The translations under genes and the position numbers were made by a program. A model generated the notes under the pieces. The model worked only from the letters and a program-made list of their open reading frames with translations, was not told the DNA's origin and searched no databases. A stretch of 64,000 nucleotides of DNA from Polychytrium aggregatum (Eukaryota > Chytridiomycota > Chytridiomycetes > Polychytriales): NCBI RefSeq assembly GCF_025602895.1, contig NW_026516309.1, forward strand, positions 62,001 to 126,000, in the 5' to 3' direction. Positions 1 through 9,067 of the stretch are shown in pieces (positions within the stretch are counted from its first letter, which is position 1; each line of letters opens with the position of its first letter).

Positions 1-367
1 AGGCAACCCTGTCAGGGTGGTCGAATGAAGAGGACACAATTGGGCCATTGGAATTGGACAGAGATCGAGTGGGGAATATGACGATCCCTGGACACGAGTG
101 GATTGGGCGAAAGGAACTATCAGACTATACTGTCAATGCACTTGACACCGCGGTGATGGCCCACACAATGAATCGATCAGTGTTAATGGTACAGCACTGT
201 TTGTATATTGGACGTATTGGATGTCTTGAATGTATTGAATGTCAAGTACAACACCACTCGGCGATTGCGGCCTTATTGGAGCCACCTTGCAAGTTTAGAC
301 GCTCGGGTTGCATGTTTAGAGGTGCGACCCTACCCTTGGGATGTATCAATCGGGAGGAGCTCGGGGA
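1..367. other. 3' flank of SEL1 gene 1
   Basis: No gene is seen here. The stretch is A/T-richer than its surroundings and resembles the region downstream of the second SEL1 gene (about 29,890-30,075). Both hold an 'attggatgt' block, a 'cactcgg' block and then 'gggatcagggccacttgcc' at the end of the coding region. The two SEL1 genes therefore appear to have been duplicated together with their 3' flanks. Confidence 0.5.
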
Positions 368-1423
368 TCAGGGCCACTTGCCGAGGGACTTGAGACAATT
401 GATGGCCTCTTGGTCACCCTGATTTGCTGCCTTTCGATACCAGTAGACGGCTGTGTTGATCTTGGGGACACCATCGCCATTCTTGTAGCACGAGCCGAGA
501 TAATATTGGCCGTATCGATTGCCCAACTCAGCCGACTGACGAAGCCACTCGACTGCTTGGGCTTTATCCTCGGTAACCCCCTCTCCCCGGTGCAACAAAT
601 AACCAATCCCATACAATCCGTACGAGTTACCCTGGCTCGCTGCTTTACTATACCACTGGAAAGCTTCAAGTCTGTTCATCGACTTCCCCTTGCCTATGTA
701 GAAGCAGCCTCCAAGCCAGACCTGGCTATCGCTGTGGCCTTCGTTGGCGAGTTGTTCAAAGGTTTCCGCTGCCTTCTTCCAGTTTTGAGTGGTACCGAAT
801 CCCCTGACATGGCAGAGAGAGGCAAGATGTCGACAGAGCCATTCACGGTCCGATCCAAGGTGGCAGAGATTGAAGAACATGCGCGCAGCGGGGGTGTTTG
901 GTAAAGACCATTTGCCAACCACAAAGCACTGATCCTCATCAAGCTTGAACTCATCCGACTGGTTCTCTCGGATGAGCTTGATGCCTCTCGACTCGTCTCG
1001 CACGGTGCCCCGGCCGAGATAATGCATCCAGCCAAGCATTTGCTGGCTTACGGCGTGTTTCTTCTTTGCCAAATATCGGAAATCGTCAAATGTCCTGCGT
1101 TGGTTGTGGCGGGTACCCAATCCGTTGAAACGACATACCGTTGCCAGATGCTTACAAGGCCAAAGATAAGCGGATCTGGCATCGCATAATTTGAAGAATT
1201 CCTTCGCGGCTTCCGAAGTTGATTTGACTGGTATGCTTGGATCAATTGATCCAACCCCCAAGTTGAAGTCATCTGTTTTCGACTCGATAATGAGTTTATA
1301 GCCTTTGGGGATATCTGGATCGACTCCGAATCCATGGTAGTAGCACCAGCCCATCATCAATGTACTGATGGGCTTCATGACAGGATCCGACGAGATGTCG
1401 GAGACGGCTTGCCAGTCGTTCAT
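368..1423 (-). CDS. SEL1-repeat protein, C-terminal part
   Basis: This 351-residue frame is made largely of SEL1-like (TPR-related) repeats. Typical units are 'AFQWYSKAASQGNSYGLY' and 'AVEWLRQSAELGNRYGQY', and it ends in 'KSLGKWP'. SEL1 repeats form alpha-solenoid scaffolds for protein-protein contacts. It is clearly paralogous to the gene at 30,076-31,644, sharing 'REWLCRHLA' and 'CHVRGFGT'-like segments and the same C-terminus. The ATG at 1423 lies inside homology: the frame continues upstream as 'ELLSEEKYEAA' before a stop. The true start is therefore probably an exon further upstream, most likely the kinase-like segment next to it. Function beyond scaffolding is unknown. Confidence 0.75.
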   Translation of the reverse strand: MNDWQAVSDISSDPVMKPISTLMMGWCYYHGFGVDPDIPKGYKLIIESKTDDFNLGVGSIDPSIPVKSTSEAAKEFFKLCDARSAYLWPCKHLATVCRFNGLGTRHNQRRTFDDFRYLAKKKHAVSQQMLGWMHYLGRGTVRDESRGIKLIRENQSDEFKLDEDQCFVVGKWSLPNTPAARMFFNLCHLGSDREWLCRHLASLCHVRGFGTTQNWKKAAETFEQLANEGHSDSQVWLGGCFYIGKGKSMNRLEAFQWYSKAASQGNSYGLYGIGYLLHRGEGVTEDKAQAVEWLRQSAELGNRYGQYYLGSCYKNGDGVPKINTAVYWYRKAANQGDQEAINCLKSLGKWP

Positions 1424-1950
1424 CGCGGCTTCATATTTTTCTTCCGAAAGCAGCTCCCTTCAGGGTCGAGGTCGATACAGACGAGCTTTGGGTATTTGTA
1501 ACTTTCGTCAGCTCGGGGGCGCTTCTTGGGCAAGGTCTCAGGGGTGGGTTGTGTGGTTGAGTCTGCGTGACTGGCGCCAGAGTGGCGAAACTCTCGGAGG
1601 TTTGTTTCGATTTTGACAAACTTCGGACGTTGCTCGGGTTGCTGATGCCAACAGCGCTCGATAAGCGCCCATATGTTCTCAGGTATACCATCGAACCGAG
1701 TGGGACGGTCGTTAGTGACAGCTCGCTGGAGAACTTCAAATGCGCTGATCGGTTCGTTGTCGCTCGAGGGCCATAAGGGACCGCAATCCTTGAGAACCAA
1801 GCACAGCAGCATGGCGTAGGCGTAAACATTGGAGGGCTCGACATTGTGATTCGGGCCATTCTGCTTGATGATTTCGGGGGCAATGAATGCTGGGGTGCCA
1901 CTCATGGGAGCTCCAAATATCGCTGTGCCAATCAGCTCGACATTCTGCAG
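1420..1950 (-). CDS. Orphan protein-kinase C-lobe, probable N-terminal part of SEL1 gene 1
   Basis: The frame contains 'GTPAFIAPEII' (activation-loop end and APE motif), 'NVYAYAMLLCLVL' in the position of helix F, and 'IERCWHQQPEQRP', the subdomain XI signature of tyrosine-kinase-like kinases. No glycine loop, VAIK lysine, HRD or DFG motif can be found upstream before the neighbouring gene ends at 2199. This is therefore a C-lobe only. It overlaps the SEL1 frame by four bases in a different phase, so an intron or frameshift must join them. Kinase-SEL1 fusions are common in early-diverging fungi. This copy cannot be an active kinase as read and may be a truncated or decaying gene. Confidence 0.55.
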   Translation of the reverse strand: MQNVELIGTAIFGAPMSGTPAFIAPEIIKQNGPNHNVEPSNVYAYAMLLCLVLKDCGPLWPSSDNEPISAFEVLQRAVTNDRPTRFDGIPENIWALIERCWHQQPEQRPKFVKIETNLREFRHSGASHADSTTQPTPETLPKKRPRADESYKYPKLVCIDLDPEGSCFRKKNMKPR

Positions 1951-2198
1951 GTATACTCATGCTGCATCCGCTACAGGCATGTGTTTGGCAGAAAGTCAAT
2001 CTCAACGGATTCAATCTCTCAGAGTCGTATTCTCAGACAGCAATTGCCCGTACCCACTGCGGCCGAATGGCGAGCACAGAGAGTATATTGTTGACCATTA
2101 CATTCCACCGAGAAGATACCTCCATCGATCGATTGAGTTGGCCCGGTTCCAAGGAGTAGCCACTCCCCACAGCCCGCTGGTTTATTACCATTACACTT

Positions 2199-4829
2199 TC
2201 ATTCTCTTGGTGTCGAATCCGCTGGAACTGCCGGAAGCGGTCGTCGAGTCGGGGAGGTGGCAGAACGTGGCGGTGTGGCTGTGCGTTCTGGGCCGTCCAT
2301 GACTTCATTGCCAAGCGGACTGGATGGCTGGCTTGCAAAGCTTGGCTTGCTGGTTTCCTGAAGTCGCCGGATGGGGGAACTGAAGCGGCGGCCCTCTGAT
2401 TCTGCCTCTCGTGTGGTGGCATCGACCGAGTGAATGACGCCTTCAACAGATGTTCGCGAGCAGGGATCGGACACCTGCGCTTCACTTAGGCTGGCGTTCT
2501 GGCCGCTTGAATTGGCGCTGTTGCGGGTATGCTCCGCTTGACTTGCAGTGCTTGCAGTGCTTGGACGAGCGGCTGCGCTGCTCCGATGGCTCCCAGGCAT
2601 CGCTGTGTCCACCGTAATTCCAGTGGCAGCCAAAGACCGAGCCGATTGTTGTTGTGGAGGAGGCGGGGGTGGTCTCGAGGGAGACTTGACAGCTCGGCTC
2701 TCGAGAGTTTCCTTCGAGGCATTGGAGCCTGGCACTTCTGGGTGAGTTGCGGCAGAATCGGTAGCTCCATGAACGGCCATAGCAGAGACAGTGAACGCGG
2801 AATCATGCACTGCAGTACTTGGAACAGCAGCCGGTGCCTCTGGAGTCGTGGTTGCTGTAGCTCGCCGATTCTCTGCCTCAGCTACTTCCTCCAGCTTCGA
2901 CAAATGAGGGACCGAGCGTCGCGCTTGAAATCCAGTCAGAACCTGGGGAACAATGTTTGGAAAGCTACCGATGCGGCTGCGGGATATTGCCGGGCTCATT
3001 CGCGGATACTTGGTTTCCTCGACGGTATCGTTCCAGCGCACGTACATGGCTTGGACAGCGCCGCTGTATCCTGGAACAAAAGTCACCAGCAGCCGAGACT
3101 GCGAGAGCTCATTCCACTTCCAGTCTCTGTTCTCGTCAGTGTCGTCTGGAATGGAAAGTATAAAGATGTCGTGCACATGGTGCTCGAGAAAGCCGTGCAG
3201 ACCCGGGCCCCAATGGAACTCGAGATTGCCCTCGGGATTGAGGAAGACGGAGACTCCGTGGCAAAACTCGGTGTTTTGGTAGAAGCCAATGTAGTCGACC
3301 AGCGGACGGATCAGCCGCAACGAGCTGCCTGATGCCCCGGGTGTCAGAATCGGCTGCGGTTCAAGGTAGTGCTCCAGCGTTGCCGCCTTGGCGAGCTTGG
3401 CCCTTTGCACATCCTTGAGCCGCTCTATCCACGGAGTAGACATGTCCCCGTCGATGATCCAGTCGACGACTTGGTTGCAGAGTGCCAGTGCCATCATCGA
3501 CGGGCTCGTCGAAAGGACAATCACACCGCATCCTGCGATCGTCCATGTGCATATATTCGTCCGCGGGGTTGGTATTCGTCAGTGCCAGTAAAGTAACGAT
3601 ACTCGGCCTGTCCAATCGACCAGCACTGCCTATGCAAAGGAACAGCGCTCTGCCCGTGAATCTGGATCTTACCTTCATTCGGAAAGATGGCCATGCATGC
3701 TCTCCCGCTTCGGATGCCCACCCGATCCAGTCCTCGGTAGACACAGGTCTCCCAGCCCAGTCCCACGGCGGCTCCCTTCCATTCTGGAAAGTCGATAGCT
3801 TCGTCGCGAGGAATCACCCGCATCGGGCTCCAGAACTGCTGCAGGATCGAGCTGCTTATCAGCCACGCATCGTCATTCAGCTTTCCGCCATTGATCAGGA
3901 ACAAGAGCCACTGGCCCATGTCCATGGCGGTGCTCGAGAGCGAATCAAAGTGTGGCGACCGGAGAAACCCAGCAGGCGTGCTGGCACCGGCGGCCGATCC
4001 GGCTGCATCGGTCTCGGGCTCCGGGGCATGCAGAGGCTTCTCTATCGCTAGCGCCGGGATCGATCCTCGCTTTGCATCGGGCCTGGATATCTTGATGCTT
4101 GGGGTGGTGTGGTGGAGCCCCAGAAGGGACAGTACCTGCTCGTGCACCAAGCACTCGATCCCCTTGCCATGGTACTGATGTCCGGCAAGCTTCTGAAGCA
4201 GCAGCATGCCAATATCCGAACGGCGTGGGAATGTATGGGGCAGATGCCCGACCACAGGCACACGATCCAGCGAAGCAACGACCTCATCTACACTCCTTCG
4301 GAGCATTGCAATGCGGAGCGGGTGGTGCTGGGGCAGCCCGCAGCTGTTGGATGCAAGCTGGCCGAGGGTGAGCCCTGTCATGGTGCTGGATCGAACTGGG
4401 AGCCGGGAATGCGGAGACCAGGCCTGCACCGGCAGATCAAACTGGATGGCAAAGGCACAAGTCAGCACAGATCAGCGCAAGCGCTTCGGCAGCATCGATC
4501 GTGCAATCTCATGCATATTGGGCGGATCTTACCTCTTCGCCACTGCTCTCGAGCAGGCGGGCCAGCGCAACGGTCACGAACGAGTCCGTCAGACACCCAA
4601 TGTCAAAGGTTGAAATGTATTCGTCGACCGGGAGCGGAGCACAGCTGCCTGAGGGGTCGTCTTGGGAGCCGTAGCCTTTGCACAGCGTCAGGGCCGGAGA
4701 CTTGCCATCCGTTCGCTCGACAACAGCAACGGCACATCCTTTAACACCAAAAGCCGACAGGGCATCTGGCACCAGGGCGGCCAGGTGCTCGGCGAGAGCG
4801 GGTCGGGAGCGGGTCGGATGTGGATCCAT
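2199..4829 (-). CDS. Beta-lactamase-like (serine hydrolase fold) protein, catalytically degenerate
   Basis: Three exons (4829-4533, 4441-3673, 3532-2199) with donors GTAAGA join in phase to about 799 residues. The N-terminal two thirds follow the class C beta-lactamase/penicillin-binding fold: 'FDIGCLTDSF' at the SxxK position, 'MTGLTLGQLASNSCGLP' matching the 'LLTHTSGLP' segment, and 'GVIVLSTSPSMMALAL' as the last strand and helix. A DUF3471-like region follows ('DYIGFYQNTEFCHGVSVFL'). The C-terminal ~200 residues are Ser/Pro/Ala-rich and disordered. The SxxK serine and lysine read Cys and Asp, the YxN tyrosine is missing, and the HxG motif reads 'RSG', so hydrolytic activity is unlikely. 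A hydrophobic stretch ('VFLVFIALL') upstream near 4,850-4,910 may belong to an additional first exon. Confidence 0.7.
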
Positions 4830-5446
4830 GCAGTACTTGGAGATTGTCTTTGAGGGCCGCCAGAGCCTGCTTGATCGTCAAGCTGTCGAAGCAGGGCGAT
4901 GAAGACGAGAAAGACTGCACTCGGGTCGAGGGCCAGACCCAAGACGGCCATCCCACTTGCTTCCCGCAACCGTCCCGCCTCGCCCGCTGCCGCCGGGGAT
5001 CGTTCTCCTCCGCTCGCGTCCTTGGAGCTCCAGGGTCCACGGAGGCTGTTGTTCCAGGCCGCCGAGGCCCGAACGACACAGCGCAACTGCTTGGCGAGGT
5101 GCACTTGGATCCGCAAAGAGCCTCCCGTCGGCAGCAGGCTATCACTATCAATCATTGAGCTCCTGCACGCTTCGGAGTGCTTGGCCATCACGGTCGTAGC
5201 ACTGTTCATCGCCGTGAATCTGGCGGTCGTCTGCTGGGTCGTCTCGGGCAGAAGCACAGGCCCACGATGCTGCACACGTATCCAGGGAAGGTGAGTGCGT
5301 CGTCTGCAGTCGACCGGGGGCAGAGAGAGAATGCGGTATCGGCTCTATTGGCAGTACTAAACTCTCGTTTCTCACCATGCACCAGCACGCCGCCCACCCA
5401 GACCACAGCCGATGGTGGCAGCAGAGGCTCATTCGTACGGTCATCA

Positions 5447-6968
5447 TCAGAACCAAAAGCTGAGGCTGAAGCTCCTCGTCAGCGACCGGACGTAATGCCA
5501 CCATCCATGCTAAGGACAGAGGCCGAGCAGTAGATTGCCCGACGCGAACACATCGACAATCATCGAATCGCAAGCGGACGGGAGCCGAGTGGGAAACCGA
5601 ACGGAAATTGAATGGAAATCAGATGGGATATGAAGTGAGGGGCCTCCTGCCTGGGAAAGCCGACTTAGACGCATGTACGCTTACCGGAATAAAAAGCAGA
5701 TCGCCAGGACCAACGATGCATTCGACGTATTCGGCATTGGCAAACAGGGGATGGGCACCAAGATCTGGGCTCTCGATATCCACCTGAGACACAAGTGCAG
5801 TGCCATTGCGACAAGACCGTGGATGGCAGGCCACGCATGAGGAGGCACATTCTGACGATCAGCAATCGGCCGAATCGCACACACCACCGCAGCCAACGAT
5901 GCTTACTTGGCTCGTGTTCGACATTTTGCTGGCTTCGCCGAATGCGTAGAGCGAGGGCGACTCGTTGGGCGAATACAGTCGGAGGTATTTGATGCCCACA
6001 ACCTGCACGAATATGTTGTTTTTCGGATCGGTGTGCAGAGGCGAGCGAGTATCGCGAGGACCAAACCATGCGTTGATGGTAACGTGGCTGTCGATGCCGC
6101 TGTCGCTGTCGCTGTCCTCAGCCAGATCCGAGTCTGCCTCGCTGTCGGCGGCGGCTTCGACAAAGCAGTAGTCCGGAATGGCAATGTCGTTGGCAAGTGC
6201 GGGGAACTGCTCGAGCAGATTGTGCTGTGCCATATACCCGATCTCTCTGGCTGCAGGACTCGCTGATCCCGACGGCGATCCCAATGCCGATTCGTCGTCC
6301 GAGCCGAGGACGTACTGATCGACAAACTCACCAAAGCGCATGAGCTCCGGCCGCCACGATGGATCGGTGTAGCTGCGGCCGATCTCAACCGGGACTGTGC
6401 GATTGTTGCCGACGGCCCGACGCAGATAGCCGAGGTTGGACCAGGGCCTCGAGGAAAGCGCCGGCCAGAACGAAGCAGCTCCGCGGACAACGAAGGGCGT
6501 CGGCAAGGGATTCGACAGGTGGCCGGAGAACCAGTGCAGACTTGGAGGAGTCGAAAATTCGGCTGCAGAAAAGCGGATATGGGGTGCATCGAAGGATGTG
6601 TCGGTATCCGGGGTCGGTGCTGCAGCTCCACCAGGGAGGACAGTGCGGGTTGGATCGGGGAGACGACCAGTGTCTTGACAATCGCTGGAGAGAATCGCAA
6701 TCCATTCCGCGAGAAAGCCCTTGAGTATCGGGGCGCCGGAGATGATATGAGCAACGTCTAGCACCCTGAGGGCCTCGAGCTGACAGTCAACAGCGTTGCC
6801 TGGGTCTGGGTCTGGGTCTGGGATAGAGGTGGAGCCGCGGCAAAGGCTTTGCTTCAGAACTAGCATGGCCTTGACGGACGAAGCCAGCACGTACAGTTCC
6901 CTCAGGCGGCGATGTTCTGGTGAAGACGATGGATGATGGACGAGACTGTTGTGGGCTTTCGAAAGCAT
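5447..6968 (-). CDS. JMJD5: JmjC-domain hydroxylase, JMJD5/KDM8 type
   Basis: Three exons (6968-5907, 5783-5685, 5509-5447) join in phase 0 through GTAAGC donors and give about 407 residues, close to the family length of about 416. The JmjC core is well kept: 'WFGPRDTRSPLHTDPKNN' supplies the iron ligands H312 and D314. 'NTSQ' joins 'VDIESPDL' across intron 1, and 'LLFIP' joins 'HGWWHYVRSL' across intron 2, supplying the third ligand H392. Known family members are 2-oxoglutarate/Fe(II) arginyl hydroxylases acting mainly in the nucleus. An acidic insert ('SEADSDLAEDSDSDSG') precedes the core. The first in-frame ATG is at 6968, but the frame stays open upstream to about 7,100, so an upstream first exon is possible. 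Confidence 0.88.
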
Positions 6969-7395
6969 CTCGGTTGTGTCGAAGATGGCGCCGGACACAT
7001 CCTCCTCGGCAGGCTTGTCGAGCTTCAGGACAGAGATGCCCCTGTGGAGGGTGTCGATGTGTGGCGAGTCTATGCGAACGATGCCAAACGATGCAAACGG
7101 TTGGAAACAGCTCCGATCTCATGTCGGCGGGCAGAGCGACAAGACAGTCCCTGGGTGGGAGGTGAATGCTGCTGATGGGCGGATGCTATCGATGGTGCCC
7201 ACCATGAAAGCCGGAGATGATCTCCTCGAGGTGTTCGGCAGCCGAATCGAGTTTGGCAGCCCAGTCCGCGGGCATGCCTGCAGGCCGATGGATGTGAGTG
7301 CGGCGAGAGGGTGTGCGGGCGGGCGAGATGAGGCAAAAGCATGGCGATCTGGGCCAGATGCGCCTGGGAGCGGACACATGAGCATGATGGCATGT

Positions 7396-8687
7396 TCAAG
7401 CGGAGCGGGGAGCCCCACTCGCCTCCGAAAACATTGTATTCAGATAGTTTGCAAATCCCTCGGCCACCTTCTCCATATCCAGCTGGGTGTGCATCTTGTT
7501 GAGGCCCTGGAACTGTCGTCGCAGCCGCCGCAGCTCCGAGAGAGTGACTCCCTTGCTGGAGATGTGGACCTTGACCTTGGTCTTGGGCACCACCACATCC
7601 CCGCCGAACCAGCCGCCTTTCTGCGCCTCCAGCAGGGCATTGACGATCTCCTGGGTGGTCTTGTCCATCTCGTACAGGTAGTTGGTCTCGGTCGATGGTT
7701 TGACGACCGTCGACAGATTCGGCTGGGGCGGTCGTCGCAGCACAACAGCGTCGATGATGTCGGGGCCGAAGCGCTCGGTGAAGCTATCCGAGGCCAGCAC
7801 TGTGAACAGCGGGGCGTCCCATCGGTTGCGGGCATCGGGCTCTTCGAACCGACTGCACAGATCTTCGAAGAGCGCTGGATCGTAGGAATCGGCTTCGCGG
7901 GCGTTGTTCCAGCTGTCGGCCTGCTCCTTGGAGACGGCACAATGGACCTGTTCGGAATCCAATTGATTCGGCAGCACTGTCGGTCAGCATCGAAACCGCA
8001 GGATGGGCCTATGTAGCCGATGGAGGGCTGCAACTCGATCGGCCCACCGACCCCACTTTCATTTGCCCGGCGAATGCCTCGAGAATCCGTCCGAGGCCAT
8101 GCTGCACTTACGGCGCAATGCGGGGTGCCCAGTGCCCGCGCGACACAATAGAGCTGGTATCGGAAGCCCTTGATGTAGTTCATGCCATCGCAGATCACAA
8201 TGTCCTCCTTGGTCAAGTGGCGCTCGATCGCCGACATGAGAGCGCCGCGTGTCTTTTTCTCCTCTGTGGCGGCTGATGGAGCGACTGAGCTGTTAGCAGA
8301 CGACATCAGGGCATCGCCGGGACCGCATTCATTGAGATAGTGCGTTGATTTGCCCGTGCAGCAGAGCCTCGGCCGCACACCCTTGCCGCTCTCCATGATG
8401 GATCGTCCAGGATGTGCCTGCACTGACAGCGACGGGCTGCAATACCCACACTGGTAGGCCTCGTTCCGCACGAGCCCAAAGCTATCGTCGTTGAACAGCA
8501 GCACCTTGGGCCGCATCTTGGGGATCTCGGTGTTGCGCTTGGGATGCGCCGGTGTCTGGAACTGCTCGGGCAGCACACCGTCATTGGCGGCAAGATCGGC
8601 CAGGAAGCGCTCGAGATAGCTTTGCAGCTCGAGCGCCCTTGTTGTCTTTCCGCTCGACGGATAGCCGCAGAAGATGACCAGAGGCAT
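7396..8687 (-). CDS. KTI12: KTI12, Elongator-associated P-loop protein
   Basis: The protein starts with a Walker A motif in 'MPLVIFCGYPSSGKTTRALE'. It continues with 'EEKKTRGALMSAIERHL', 'IVICDGMNYIKGFRYQLYC' (the Walker B-like aspartate and the family's 'NYIKGFRYELYC' signature) and 'RFEEPDARNRWDAPLFTV' in the C-terminal part. Two introns are needed: one from about 8,450 to about 8,310, and one from about 8,110 to 7,948. The third exon begins at 7947. KTI12 binds the Elongator complex and is needed for wobble-uridine tRNA modification. The start ATG lies directly downstream (in the gene's direction) of a 15-base tandem repeat that therefore sits in its promoter or 5' leader. It is close to a head-to-head arrangement with the UBX gene. 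Confidence 0.9.
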
Positions 8688-8727
8688 GGCGTGAGTCGTT
8701 GCTGCCGATGCAGGGTGTTGGGAGACT

Positions 8728-8862
8728 TGGACGATCGACTTGGATGATCGACTTGGACGATCGACTTGGATGATCGACTTGGACGATCGACTTGGATGAT
8801 CGACTTGGATGATCGACTTGGATGATCGACTTGGATGATCGACTCGGACAATCGACTAGGAG
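8728..8862. repeat. 15-base tandem repeat between KTI12 and the UBX gene
   Basis: About nine units of 'gatgatcgacttgga' with single-base variants (gat/gac) run without interruption. The array lies 40 bases upstream of the KTI12 start codon, in the shared intergenic region of the divergent KTI12 and UBX genes. Each unit contains 'gatcgac'. Confidence 0.95.
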
Positions 8863-9067
8863 GAATTGCGAGTGATATGAACAACGGGCGAGAAGCAAGC
8901 GAGGAGCGAGCGAGCCCGACTCGCGTCTCGCTGGACTGGCCGTGGCGCATGTCGCGTGACATCCACATGACCGCCAGGTCGTCCATCCGCACCTCCCCGT
9001 CTGCGCTCCACAGACGTGTCTCCTTGCACCGAGATCGACCAGCAGCCACCCCGTCCCAACACACGCC

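Noticed and set aside
8728-8862. CRISPR-like array
   Set aside because: The repeats are direct, contiguous 15-base units without spacers, in a eukaryotic genome.
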